64,000 nt of DNA from Halisarca cf. caerulea (taxonomy: Eukaryota; Porifera; Demospongiae; Chondrillida; Halisarcidae). The notes below the pieces were generated by a model. That model saw only the letters and a list, made by a program, of their open reading frames with translations, searched no databases and was not told the DNA's origin. The stretch covers positions 3,699,275 through 3,763,274 of the forward strand of contig CAUJGJ010000185.1 in the NCBI GenBank assembly GCA_963170055.1, written 5' to 3'. Below, piece by piece: positions 11,965 through 24,200 of this stretch. How positions within the stretch are numbered: the first letter of the stretch is position 1; each line of letters begins with the position of its first letter. The translations under genes and the position numbers were made by a program.

Positions 11965-14900
11965 ATGCTCGAGGAGGACACAGAAGACGTTGAAACAATA
12001 ACCTCTTCTGAGTATCACTTGCATAGGAAGGAGCAGCCTCCAGTGGCAAGTTGTGCTTGGTCTATTGATGTTTCTGATTGGAAGAAAACGTCCAGCAAGC
12101 GAAAACCTTTATTGTGCTCTAAGTATAAAGCTGCTTTACCACAAGAAAGCAGCAAAACCGTCTCAGTTTTGCCAGTAATTAAACTTATACAATCTGGCAA
12201 AGATCCAGAACCATTGAGAATTGCTAGCTGTATGGAGGAACTGAATCAACGGAAGTATTTGGACAACAAGAGATGGTAAAAGCCTAGATATTCTAACCTA
12301 CTGCATGATGGAATAGGCTGCTGTCATTGCAAACTGCTTCTATGAGACCATACTTGGTACAATAGCCTGTGTTGGTGATTTTTTAGTCTAGTCTCATTAT
12401 AGATACTCTAACCATGGTCTCATAATACTTTCCAATTTATCCATTTAATACTAGCTTATCTATTTATGGTTATTTATAGATGTAATTGGTGTAGTCTTGC
12501 ATGGTCCAGACTGCTATTTTGCCTCCTTTTCGGGGACTATGATTTATGGTCTGAGCGAGACTTAGTATTATTTGATGTGCAGGTGCTGCATCAGTCGACC
12601 GCAATACAAAAAGTCATGTGGCCCTACCTCTCTTGTTTCTTGCTGGAATTACATGTTTTCCACCCTTGGAAGTGGAAGGTATGGCCTTCTAGCCAGCATT
12701 CATTTGTGTATGGTTCTCTTCATTGCTGTGTCTTCCAATGTAGCCTTTCCCCGCTGACCCAAGAAGAAGCACTTAGAATATTAGGGTTTCAGCCACCCTT
12801 TGGGGATATACGATTTGGTCCATTTACAGGAAATGCAACTCTCATGAGGTGATATTTTCTTTTAAATTATAAATTTGATGATAATATTACTGTCTTAAAT
12901 CATCAGATGGTTCCATAAACTCTGCCATCATTTTGGTGTATTCGGAACTGCTTATTATTTCTTCAAGCTACATGGAAAAGGAAAGACCTTTGGTGTCAAC
13001 TCTTCCATGGCCCTAGCCAATCTCAAAGAAGGGCTGAGAGATCCATCCATGGCTTTCATTTATCACTGTGAAAACCATTACTTTTGTCCTATTGGATACG
13101 AAGAGACTCCACGGCAGCCAGAAAATGCTTATAGGTTTGCACTTGCTTGTACTTTTCCATGTTACAGAGCCCTATCCTAGCTATTTCAACCAGTTGTGAT
13201 TAGGTACATATCCATCTACATATACAAAAGACCTTAATTTTCATTTTGTGTTTTGGTTCATTTTTGTTGCATATAACCTTCATAACACTGTATATACAGT
13301 AGTAACCTGTGCATGTATTGCAGTGTAATTTTGATGCACAATAGAGCTGTGTTTGTTAGTTAGTGCATACTATTAGGAACATTGAGCTGGGTATTATCTG
13401 GGGTTGAATTTTTGGGGAGAAGCCTACACATCTGTATAATATGTGCTGTATTTTGCAGAGTATAAATCACACCTTTGTACTGTATAAGTCGCACCATGGT
13501 TTTGAATAGCATTATCATTTCATCAGCCGTAATGGACTATTCGGTGCATAAGTCACACCCCATATTTTGCCAGTAAAATTCAGCCATCAATACTGTGACT
13601 TACATATACCCCATAACATACGGTACACACACACACGTGACGCAAGCATGCATTGGTGTTCCATGATATTAAAAGCACACTCATGCATGCAGCATGCACA
13701 TCAGGGTTTCTTTCAGGATAATGATGAAGATGGGGCAATGGCAAAGTATAGTGATGGAATGAGGGGCAGATATGTACCAAGTATGTGGAATCATAGTGAT
13801 CTAAAACTAGGGGGGTGGGGGTGGAGATATGTTCCCCCAAGGAAATTTTTTATGCCTCGCAAGGTGATAATTGAATCTGTTTTACATCACTCAAGCTGTT
13901 TGTGAATGCAGTACACAGATCAGTCTTGTAATTGTGCATGTGTGCTATGGCTAGCATAAAAAATTTCAAGGGGGATACCCCCTGTACCTCCCCTCCCAAC
14001 CTCTAAAAGAAAACCCTACACATGTGAAATATGCATAAGTACCTATGCATGAATAAATCCTTGCATGATTGTTTATGCCATGCTGTTGGAGTAAAACTAA
14101 ACCATGTGCAATTTACATTTAGAACTCTTAAATTTTGACACATGCATTCAATGCAATTGCTTAATAAACATACGTCCCAATGCAGGCCTGTAGCCAGGGG
14201 GGGTTTGTTGGGTTCGGACGAACCCCCCTTAAGAATCACCAAACAATAAAAATAAGTCCAAAAGGAGTATGTAGCCTTATTTAGACCCACTAGGCACATA
14301 TTCCCTTTGTTTCGTTGCACTATCATCACTAAACGCTACCCAGAACGCTACCTGATCGCAATTGGCCTCCATTTTGTGATGATGTCATTTACCATCACAG
14401 TGACATTTTGTACTATGTATTCTGTAACTCGTTTGCCCTGTGGATAATTTTGAGGGCATTTTGCATAGCGGATCGATGTATAATGTGTCTGTGTGTGTGT
14501 CTGTGTCTGTGTCTGTGTGTGTGTGTGTCTGTGTCTGTGTGTGCACGCGCACGTGCACGCATGCATGTGAAGGGGGATTGAGGAAATCTGAAATGTAGCC
14601 CCCCTCTGGAAAATCCTGCCTACGGGCCTGCAATGGACTTAAGAGATTGATTAGTGCAAGCTTTCAATGATTAAGCATTTTTGGCAAATTATACCCTTTT
14701 TGCAAGCACGTATACTTTGCATGTTTATAATTATACAATGTTCTAAGTTGATCTGATGGAGCATCCACTTGCAAATCATTATCATATCTTAACACTGTAG
14801 ACTAGATCTGATGGAGGAGGATGTGAGAACATGGATCCTGATTGGCGAACCTAGTTCACAGAATTCCTCCATTCACAGCATCAGGTTAGTCTGTACTGTG

Positions 14901-16903
14901 TCACACACTCCCCTCAATGAGGGCATAGGGTTGTCATTTACCTTCTGTAAAGCCATGGGTTCATAGCGCACTCTCTTGTAGTCATAGAGCGTAGCCTATT
15001 TCACAAGGATGGCCGTAGCCCTCTTTGTGGAAATATGTGTATACATCTACTCTCTGCAACATATTGATAACCATTGGTGTAAAATACAAAGAACCATCAA
15101 AACAGTCTGAGATGTAGTATTATTCCGTCACAGTCATTAGAAAAGTATATTACAGTTGTTTTCTTATTGCTAAGCACTCTTACTTCCTGAAATGGGGGCC
15201 TTTATAAACAGCTCTCATGAATGATACAACATCAGTCAACTTTGAGGATGAAGGACATGTAGGACTTTGCTTAGATTATTAGTTTGACTTTCCTTGGGTT
15301 TGCTTTTTCAAGTTTAAGGAGTGTAGCTATGTATATATCTTCGCCAATAGTCTTCGGGTTTCCACAACGTCGATGAAGACAAAGAACCGCCAAGAGGACT
15401 ACAGTCCACCTGCTAGATCTTGCTGGTTCACTCTTAAGAGATTGCAATACTAACTACCCCTATACTATAAACGAACTAAGACACAATTTCATTCATTAGG
15501 AGAAGTAAATGCCTGGAAACAAGAGAGGACCTTTTGTTGCACAGTCGCAATTTTTTTATTCACAAGAATTTATGACCCCCAAAAAGCCAACCAGCCACGA
15601 AGTTTTTATACCGCGAATTTTTCTGACATACGGTATATGCAATGTACCCAATAAAAATGAATGATTATGTTAATGATCCGTATAAATGTACTTATATGAC
15701 ACCCACAAGTAAGTCACTTGTGCCTTTCATGCTACCATTTTAGTGCCTATGGTATTCATGAAATAATCTGAAGATTGCTGCACTATGTGTACTGTGTGAG
15801 ATAACCATTGTGCAACCATGAAAAGTGGTTGGGAGCAAATAGCCTTTGACCTTTGCTAGGACAAATGGCTGACCCACTATTATATTGGTAGGACATTTTG
15901 AAGATTGGTCAGCCATTTCTGACCATCAGAGATTATGTATGTATGTACATGAGTACAGACATAATACAAAGAAATCTTTAGCACTGAACCTTGAGATTGG
16001 CAAAACAAATTGGCACTTAATAGCCGATATCAGAAACTCAGCTCTCAGTTTAGTAGTCAGCCAAATAGCTGACCAAACTCAATTTTGCTCAGCCATATTT
16101 GTGTTTTGTTCGGAAAATGGTAGATGGCAGGCAGCTATTTCTAGCTCTGGTACAATATGTATTTTGCCTTATTGTGTTACTATGATAATTGTTAATGAAT
16201 TATGTAATTGTAGTATGTGCTTGTTTCTATGTTATTATGATGTGTTGTACCTGAACGTGTGAATGAGAGACAGTGTTTGATTAATGAGTTGTGATTCAGT
16301 TGCTTTTAGCAAGATCGAGATCATGATCTAGGATTGGACAAACACTATATACAGTAGCTGTATATGGTTTGTGGTCACTGGCCCATCATCTTATCCACCA
16401 TTTCAATCCGCTACATGCAGTGTGTGTCTGTGGTATATATATATAGCTCTGATATGTTACTCAGTAATTCTCCAAGTCATTTTGCATGTTAATTAAATAC
16501 ATGGATTGTGTCTGCATATTCTGATTGGGAACGTCCTTTGTAAAGTATTAAGCTCTCAGACTCATATTTGATATAATTATATTATTAGTGTGTGTGTATA
16601 TTTGAGACCTGCTAAATTCAAACCTTTGATCCTCTATGTAGATGGGATGATGTTACTAAAGACCTCAACTGTCAGAATCCTTATTACTTTAATATCCGGC
16701 ATAGAGAGCGCGGCATACAGAGAAGGAAGACAAAGAAAATTGGTGGAAATCTACATTGTATAATGGCTTTCAAAAAGTTGGAATGGGAAGACATACCCCA
16801 TGGTTGGTCCACAGATTCCATTTCCGATTCAGAACTCAGTGAGACAGATGAGGATGATGAGGAGGATAAGGAGAATAAACTTGAAGGGGAACCCACCACC
16901 TAA
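11851..16903 (+). CDS. BIVM: BIVM (basic immunoglobulin-like variable motif protein), 6 exons, complete
   Basis: Recognised by close similarity to the vertebrate BIVM protein as I remember it. Exons: 11851-12275, 12583-12678, 12744-12848, 12907-13134, 14801-14884, 16642-16903; all GT-AG, phases agree, 399 aa. Landmarks are RRW/KRW followed by [85 protein letters not shown], and an acidic Asp/Glu/Ser tail (from about residue 365). The function is not established. The motif SCGPTSL (Cys about residue 154) with [10 protein letters not shown] (His about 266) looks like a papain-like Cys/His pair. The start is uncertain: ATG 11851 overlaps the NRF-1-like palindrome, so ATG 11965 (361 aa) may be the real one. 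Vertebrate BIVM neighbours ERCC5; here the neighbour is PPP2R3. Confidence 0.92.
13699..14022 (+). mobile_element. Non-autonomous TIR element, copy 1 (BIVM intron 4)
   Basis: Ends are CAGGGTTTCTTTCAG and, inverted, AAAAGAAAACCCT. The interior is clearly homologous, in opposite orientation, to 24,210-24,530 (shared ATAATGATGAAGATG, GGCAATGGCAAAGTATAGTG and CACTCAAGCTGT). A short open peptide ([15 protein letters not shown]) is conserved between copies. Confidence 0.7.
14181..14634 (+). mobile_element. Non-autonomous TIR element (BIVM intron 4)
   Basis: Ends read GCAGGCCTGTAGCCAGG and, inverted, CCTGCCTACGGGCCTGCA. It contains a GT/CTGT microsatellite (14,487-14,545). No coding capacity. A truncated relative with GGCACATCCAGAGGGG lies near 44,450. 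Confidence 0.65.
15270..15640 (+). mobile_element. Dispersed repeat, copy 1
   Basis: About 330 bp of this stretch recurs in the same orientation at 44,690-45,085 (an AMDHD2 intron), sharing CACCTGCTAGATCTTGCT, AAACGAACTAAGACACAATT and CATTCATTAGGAGAAG. It lies in the last BIVM intron. The family cannot be assigned; several short frames are present but none is recognisable. Confidence 0.75.
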
Positions 16904-18199
16904 CACATTCATAAGCTATTATTTGTGTATGTGAAATTGCAGTACTTTCTCCAGATACTTTGAATGTGCTATGCAGTAAGAAAACGTAATTGTTTAGCTT
17001 GTAATTTTTTCTACAATTGTACTGTACTTGACTTCACTTGGTGCATTTTGTTTGTTATTTATTAGAACTGTGAGTTTATAAAAATGATGTTGTATGTTCA
17101 TTTATCAAAACTTTTCGGTACATTTTGCACTCCTATAATCTTCAAACCAGTACTCATGAGGGGACCCCAGTGTATTGTAGATCTAGTAAGTTGCATTGGA
17201 AGTTACTTTAGTTCAATAGTGCTTCAATTCCCTTGTGCATGTGAATATGGTCTTTATAAGTCTCCAAGACAAAAATATTAATGATTAACTTTCATAATAT
17301 AGTTTTCAACCCCTATCAATGTTTCTAGGGGACAGAATATCACAGATTCCAGGGCATTCACTACTGTGTGGAGCACTTGAGTGATGTCCATTGTTAAAAA
17401 GTAGATAATTTACCTTGCATTAGAAACGTTGGTTGATGTGTGAAAAGACTGCAAAGCTTTTCAACTGAATTAGCACTAAGTAGTTTGTAAGGCGTGTTTA
17501 GTAGGAGAATGCCCCTTCAATTCTTTAATTGCCTCAAGGGATGTTGCAGGGCATTTGACTTAGTAATAGTTTCAGGGACAGCAGGATACAGAAACGTTTT
17601 CTGGAACTATACACATGTCCTTCAAAATCAGGGATAGTTGGCAACTGAACAACTACTGAACTAGAGCACATACAATTGCTACTCATCTGCTCAAGGTCCG
17701 TCGACCTTCATTCTGCTACAGATAATTATCATGCGTGCAGATATGTGTAGTCTGACATAGCCAGACCCATTCTTGCCATGACTAGTGTCTCCAAAATGGC
17801 TGACTGAGATTACATGGGTCAACTGCATGCTATACTGCAGACTAGATATGTGTGATCTATGCCTTGTACAAAGTCATTCATTCATGAGAGCATGCATGCA
17901 CAAAACAGCTGATCAACCAAAGGAATAACCACAAGCATAATATGAAACAAAAATATGTGGTAAGATTAATGTTGCTGGAAAATGTGATAGCTATACAAGC
18001 TTGAAAGCCTGCATGCAGAAAATTATGATTACTGTATATCATTATTTTATTTTGTTGTTGTTGTACTGTTGTTGTTGTTGCTATTAATTAATTAGAAAGG
18101 AGCCAAGTTAAAGGAGCCAAGTTGAAGGTATGGATACGCATGACTACCCACCAGCTGTGAGATGGATATTGTGTGGCTGTCTATGATGAGATGAAGGAG
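16904..18199. other. BIVM 3' flank, no gene recognised
   Basis: Presumed BIVM 3' UTR and intergenic DNA. No canonical AATAAA was seen on the plus strand in the first few hundred bases. AT-rich, with a TTG/GTT-rich tract near 18,055-18,080. Nothing else supportable. Confidence 0.5.
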
Positions 18200-18510
18200 T
18201 ACAATATCTTTCACAATTATGCTATAATTTTTTGTTTGTTTGGTTCTTTGCTCCTGCTTGTTCACCTTGTCTATGTGTCATGTATGCATGACTCAATCAT
18301 GCTAAGAATGAGATACTAATTGCAGGCTGAGGTCAAGAGCCGTTTTGGCTATGACCAATGATGATTATATTATTTGCTTACCATATTTATTTTGCTTCCT
18401 GTATTTGACAATATTATACACATTGAACACATAGACAAGGTGAACAAGCAGAAGCAAACAAATGAACAAACAAACAAAATATTACAGCATATAATTGTAA
18501 AGGATACTGT
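18200..18510. repeat. Inverted repeat with arms of about 80 bp
   Basis: Left arm 18,200-18,281 (with TGCTTGTTCACCTTGTCTAT) is the reverse complement of right arm 18,421-18,510 (with ATAGACAAGGTGAACAAGCA), separated by a spacer of about 140 bp. Transcripts would form a long hairpin. It looks like a foldback transposon. Confidence 0.8.
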
Positions 18511-20217
18511 ATGGGTTAAATAGATAACTAGCATGTATAATGCACGCAATGGGGACTAAACAAAATAATGATTGTTTACTTACCATATTTATAATGCTTC
18601 CTGTGCTATTTCTATACTTCCGGAAAATTCCCGAAGACCTCGGCTGACCAGAAGCATTTGAGCATGAACACTAGTGCTATCCCAAACTCCACTAATAATG
18701 GTACCGATGGATTTCGTTGCCCGTTCGATGATGTCATGGAATACTGCGTATGTTTTCACCAGAGCACTTTGTCTATGCTTCGTACAGTTTCGTTTAGCAA
18801 AGTACACCTGTACTGTTCTTGTAGCTCGCCATTTTGTGGACACGCAGGATTGTCTCTCTATCGTCCATCATAAGCAGGTGTGACTGGCGCTGTCTGTGGT
18901 GGAGCGTGTGTGGGATGTCTTTATTCGATTGCATATTGCATGGTCCGCCACCTTTGTAGTAGGGTAAGGCGGGGTAGCTTGGAACGGGTGGGTAACTTTG
19001 AACGGCCGAGTAAAAGCAATGTCAATAATAAGCTACAGGTACAATTTTGGTCAGTAATGTCTCCGTGAATTGGGCGTTCAGTAGTGAAAAGTATGGCTGG
19101 GCAGCTTAACCATAGCAAGAGATACAGGCACTGTTCCAAGTTACCCAGACCACATCATTAATTTTGCAATGAATGGGTTTAGTATCAGCACAGACACAAT
19201 TATAGAGTGTCTATGGTATCAGCGCAGTGGCTGCTGCTAGAATCATAGTTGCTAGAATTCACTACCCATTAACTCTTTCCCATTTAACCTGTTACTGTAT
19301 CAATCTACAATCCCTGTTGGCCCTTCAAAGAGTGACAGTCATGGCGTTATATACTGCTGTTCATTTGTTCACATGATGTCAATGCAATGTCTTTAAAATA
19401 AATGTGTGTTTTCAGTTAGTTATGTTGAAAATGCAAACTTTGTTTTAAGACTGTTACTATTGTCATGTATTCAAGGCTTTTGGAATATCTATGCTTTGTC
19501 ATGGTTATAGCATTGTTAGTGTTTTTCTCTGCATCCAAACAGCACATTGATGCTTTTGATGATTGTACTCTTCAAGAAATACAGAGTGTTCAACCAAAGG
19601 CTCATCCTTTACCTTGCCATTGCATCAATACTCCAACCGCTAACTTATTTCTTTGTGAGTTACTTGACTGTTTAACTTGAATGTGTATACAGAGGTTGTG
19701 AGGTCCTGTACTACACACTCTTTAGATCTGACATATACAGTACTACCATAGACACTCTATACTAGTTTAGAGGGTCTATGGTAGTACTTGGTGTGGTGCA
19801 CAGCTGTTGCTATGTTTGGAAACCTCCTAGAGTGCACTAAAGAAGTGAATACATCTAACCAAGCAACCCAGAATTGAGGAGAGGTTTCAATTTAGGCTGT
19901 TTTTTGAATTAGTGAGCCCCTATACGGTATCAGGCATTACATTGATGAATGCATGGAACTTGAAACTATGTAGAGCAAAGGGTTGCTCCACATGTATATA
20001 GCTTATACAGTGCAGCACTCTAGAACAAACACAACAATAATAAATTTGTGGGTATAATGAAGCTAAGTTCCTTGTCAGTGTACTTATATGGTCATAGAAC
20101 ATTGTGCTAGTTTTAACAAAGTGCTGATGTGACAAGGAATTTTAAGTTTGTTATGTCAGTGTTCCCATTTTTCTACAGAAATTTTGCTTTTGCCCATATC
20201 TAGAGCTGACTGTGTAC
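18511..20217. other. Intergenic region upstream of the GPCR exons
   Basis: A relatively CpG-containing patch at 18,590-18,880 is open on both strands but has no convincing start codon or homology. An ATG-initiated frame at 19,465-19,680 (+) begins with a hydrophobic stretch (YLCFVMVIALLVFFSA) and has a GTGAGT donor near 19,655; it could be a 5' exon of the GPCR, but it does not look like the family's TM1-TM2 region. A perfect-looking small hairpin is at 19,739-19,789 (ACTACCATAGACACTCTA and its inverse). Confidence 0.4.
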
Positions 20218-20387
20218 TACGTGAAACCTCTCTAATCTGCCACAATTGGGAATGTCAATTTTATGGTGGATTAGCGGGGTTGGCTGATTAACAAGGTTAA
20301 ACTCAGTACATGCATTTTTAATTCGCTTTTTGAAACTGGGGCCAATTAGTGGGGTTGGCGGATTATAGGGGGCGGGGTTTCACTGTA
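20218..20387. mobile_element. TA-flanked MITE (CAGTGAAACC family)
   Basis: Ends read GTGAAACCTCTCTAATC and, inverted, GGGGTTTCACTGTA. Same terminal motif as the elements at 30,764, 42,078 and 49,494. No coding capacity. Confidence 0.65.
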
Positions 20388-20512
20388 CATACAATGTACT
20401 ATGAACATTTGTATAGTGTTGGTAGTGGTTTATATGCCTTAGAATTCCTATGTTTTTGTTGTACTGTTTGAATGCTTCAGTTTTATGTACACACACACTA
20501 TACTTGGTCTCT

Positions 20513-20516
<4 letters not shown>

Positions 20517-20562
<46 letters not shown>
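20517..20562. repeat. (GT)n microsatellite
   Basis: Pure GT tract in the region 5' of the GPCR exons. Confidence 0.95.
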
Positions 20563-20564
<2 letters not shown>

Positions 20565-20741
20565 ATGCGTGCGTACTTGTGTGAGGGAGTGTTGGTATGT
20601 GTGTGATGTTTCACATTGAAACAGCATCATTGTGTACGTACACTACCACACTGATGAGGTAAAGCGTGTACATACAATATGTACTTACCATGGACACTAC
20701 ATGTATTATAATTCATGGTAATGTACTCTCTTTCTACATAG

Positions 20742-21224
20742 GATAGTTATGACCTTGCTGGAGATCAAGGTTGGTGTAGGTTTATGGGCATAATGACTCA
20801 ATATATAGGTAAGAATTCTGGATTGACCGGTCATTTGCTGTTTGTGCCTTGTTCCATTATGCGTTCTCTCCCATCCTGCAGACTGGGTGGCCGTCCTATG
20901 GATTAGCTGTATAACATTCACCGTGTGCATTGGTGCTGTACTATACAAACCAACAGATAAGCTTGAAATGTACATACATATCTACAGTATTTCCTCCATT
21001 GTACAAGTCAGAATGCTTGAGCTATTTTTTGTCTGTTTGCACAGTCCTTATCATGTCATTTGCTGGGGCATACCTGTAATTTTGGCTCTCATTCCTCTCA
21101 TTGAACTAACATATGGACTAGCAGGCCTATGGTGGTGAGACATGCCTCTGGTATTGAATTTCCTGTAACAGTATACAGTACACCTTAAAATGCATGAACA
21201 CACACATGCATGTACATGTACGCA

Positions 21225-21286
<62 letters not shown>

Positions 21287-24200
21287 ACAGACCACATACA
21301 CACATGTATGTATGTATGTGCAGTCTTTGAGCATGTATTTATTTTGTGGTACTATTTTTGTCATCTTGGCTAGTTGGATACGCTCAAGCATGGACGGTAA
21401 ACCTTTTCCACTTGGAATAGCCTTCCAGTTTACATTGTAAGTGGATTGTATGTGCATGATGTATTAAATGCTAGAATAGCGTTTACTGTATGTTCTTTTA
21501 TTTTGCAGGTACTACATTCCCATTGCAATCATAGCTATATTAATCGTTTCAATGTCTATGACGGTGGTGATAATCATTCATAGAAGAGTGAGTATATACT
21601 GTATAGGGCTAAATTTTGAGGATCTAAATTTTTGTGGTTGGTTACTTTTCAAATATTAGTGGAAATCAGCTGCTGCCCACCAAAAAGTGCACCATTTTTT
21701 CACAGTGCATTAATTTCACGATCCAGTGCTCATCCCTGAGAAACGTGACAATTATGCTCCTTGAAAATTTAGCACTATAGAGCATTGTGTGGGTAGACCA
21801 CCTGCATGAGATGTGACCGTACACATGTGAGTGTATGTGAATTCAGTGTGTTACTACTGTGTGTGTCTATATAGGCTAAAAAGTATCAAGGTAACTACAA
21901 TCCAAACAAACTTGAAGAGATTGTAAGTTGTTTGTGTAAAGCCTTGACATTGATACCTCATCATGGCTGTTCTGCAATGTCACAGAAAACACTTCAGAAG
22001 GAGATGAGGAGTCTCTACTTCTATCCGTGGGCTTTTGCACTTCTTTATACCATTCCTTTCATCAATAGGTAAGCCAATAGGTAACCTAGGGTTTGTATGT
22101 GTACTACTGGGTACAGTGGAACTTGTTTAGTAAGTACTACCTGGGTTAGTATGTACTCCTGGATAGTAAGTACTCCTCATTCTGTCCCTGTGTATACCTC
22201 ATGTACATAAACCAACCCTGATAGTAAGTACCTGGGTTAGTACGTACTCCTGGATAGTAAGTACTCCTCATTCTGTCCCTGTGTATACCTCATGTACATA
22301 AACCAACCCTGATAGTAAGTACCTCTGTTAGTACGTACTCCTGGATAGTAAGTACTCCTCATTCTGTCCCTGTGTATACCTCATGTACATAAACCAACCC
22401 TATAATAAGTACCTTTGATACCAAGTACTAAATTTGTGTCCCCTTCGAGGTACAAACTAAGCAAGTTTCACTGTATGTGCATAGTGCGTGCATCAAAGTT
22501 TTTGTACTACAGTATCTACTAAGTATGTACATAGTTGTCAAATGTTATGTTTATTGTTATATTATGTGCTATAGAAGTTTAGTGTAAAACTAGTTCCCCC
22601 CGAAGAATCATCAGTGTAGGATAAAATCCTGTAATATTGTGTATATGCTCACTACATGTACCAGGTCGCCATGATCATGTAACAATATTACTTGGCAGCT
22701 CTGCAATACCATGCATACGTACATATAGGGCTGTGTAGTATCACAGATTGTCAGTTTTGGTATATACATACCTCAAATTCTATCACAATATTATACTGAG
22801 TGTTAAAACTGTGGATAACATCCAAATGAATCCTTGTCACACAAATTAAATCATTCACAAACAACAGCAGCAGTGTGTGCTACATACAGTAGTATGCTCC
22901 TTTTGCACCCATGAATATGGCTGCTGATATTGAATACATCACTTACGATAGAATTTCTTATCCTTAAAATACCATATGGTTTAATCCTCCAATACTGGTC
23001 TAACCTCAGAGAATACCGTGGTCACGTATTACACAATATCATGGTGCAGGAAAAAGCTGATTGGTAGCTGAATTTTGCACAAATAATATTGCAGTATTAC
23101 TATTTATTCGGTATATTGCACAGCACTACATACATACATAGTATTGAATATCTATTGTAGATCCGTGTACTTCACTTTTATGTGTGTATGTATATGTTGC
23201 ATGTATAAGTATAAATTCATATGTAATTATTGCATACATAGATTTCTAGTATGTACTGTATATATGGTGCATATGAATGTGTGTATGCATAGATGTATGT
23301 ATGAACGAAAAATGAATGTGTGAATTTTGTTTACATGTACTGTATGTACACATAATATGTACATATATTGCATTTCAGTATGCTTAGGCTAGGCAAAATT
23401 GATTCCCAGTTTATCGTCAAACCTAAGTTATAACATGAGGGAGGGCAGTCATTTTCATTATTTATTTGTATTGAAATGCACTTATTATTTATTATGTACG
23501 TATTTGTACACTTTGATCATTATAATAAAACCTTCAAGTTGATGCTAACAATACAAAGAAATGAATGAGGGTATTATATCATTGATTTTGTTATAAGACT
23601 AATACATGTACAACTACATGTACATATTAAAATCACATCTTAAACACAAATTAATGAAAGCAATATGTAAGGTAGTAATGGCTAGACTCATCTTTGATCA
23701 CATAACCACAAATATTGAATAATGGAAATAGTCAGGCGCAAGCCAAATCACATGCGGGCGGAAAAGATAAACTGGGAATTAACTTTGCCTGGCCTTACAT
23801 ATTCTTTGCATAGTCTTAGATTCTCATTGCAGGGTTTTATCTGGGGGGGGGGGGGGGGGGGGGGAACCCTGGGTATGGTTCCCCCCCTAAGTAGAAAGGT
23901 TCCCCCCAAAATAAAAATATGCAGGCTTAATTTTTGTGAAGGAACACTGTCATGAATTGATCATAAATCCATTTATAAAGGGTAGAATTTGCCAAAAATG
24001 TTTGTATTATTAATAGCTTGTATTAATCAATCTTGAATCCATTGGTATGTATGTATATTTAGCAGTTACATAGTCAATGAATACATGTGTCAAAATTTAG
24101 GAGTCCTAATGTAAATTACACGTGGTTTAGCTTTGTTCCAAACAGCATGGCATAAGCATTCGTGCAGGGATTTATTCATGTATAGGTACTTATGCATGCT

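Noticed and set aside
12466..12852. A 128-codon plus-strand frame across BIVM exons 2 and 3
   Set aside because: It is out of frame with BIVM and runs through both splice junctions; a shadow of the real exons.
18589..18883. Overlapping open frames on both strands that might be a small gene
   Set aside because: The minus-strand frame starts with GTG, not ATG, with a stop a few codons upstream; the plus-strand frame has an ATG at 18,664 but no homology or clear splice context. Not enough to call a gene.
19465..19680. Frame with a hydrophobic start proposed as the GPCR first exon
   Set aside because: Its sequence after the hydrophobic stretch does not resemble TM1-TM2 of class E receptors and no acceptor joins it to 20742 convincingly; recorded only as a possibility.
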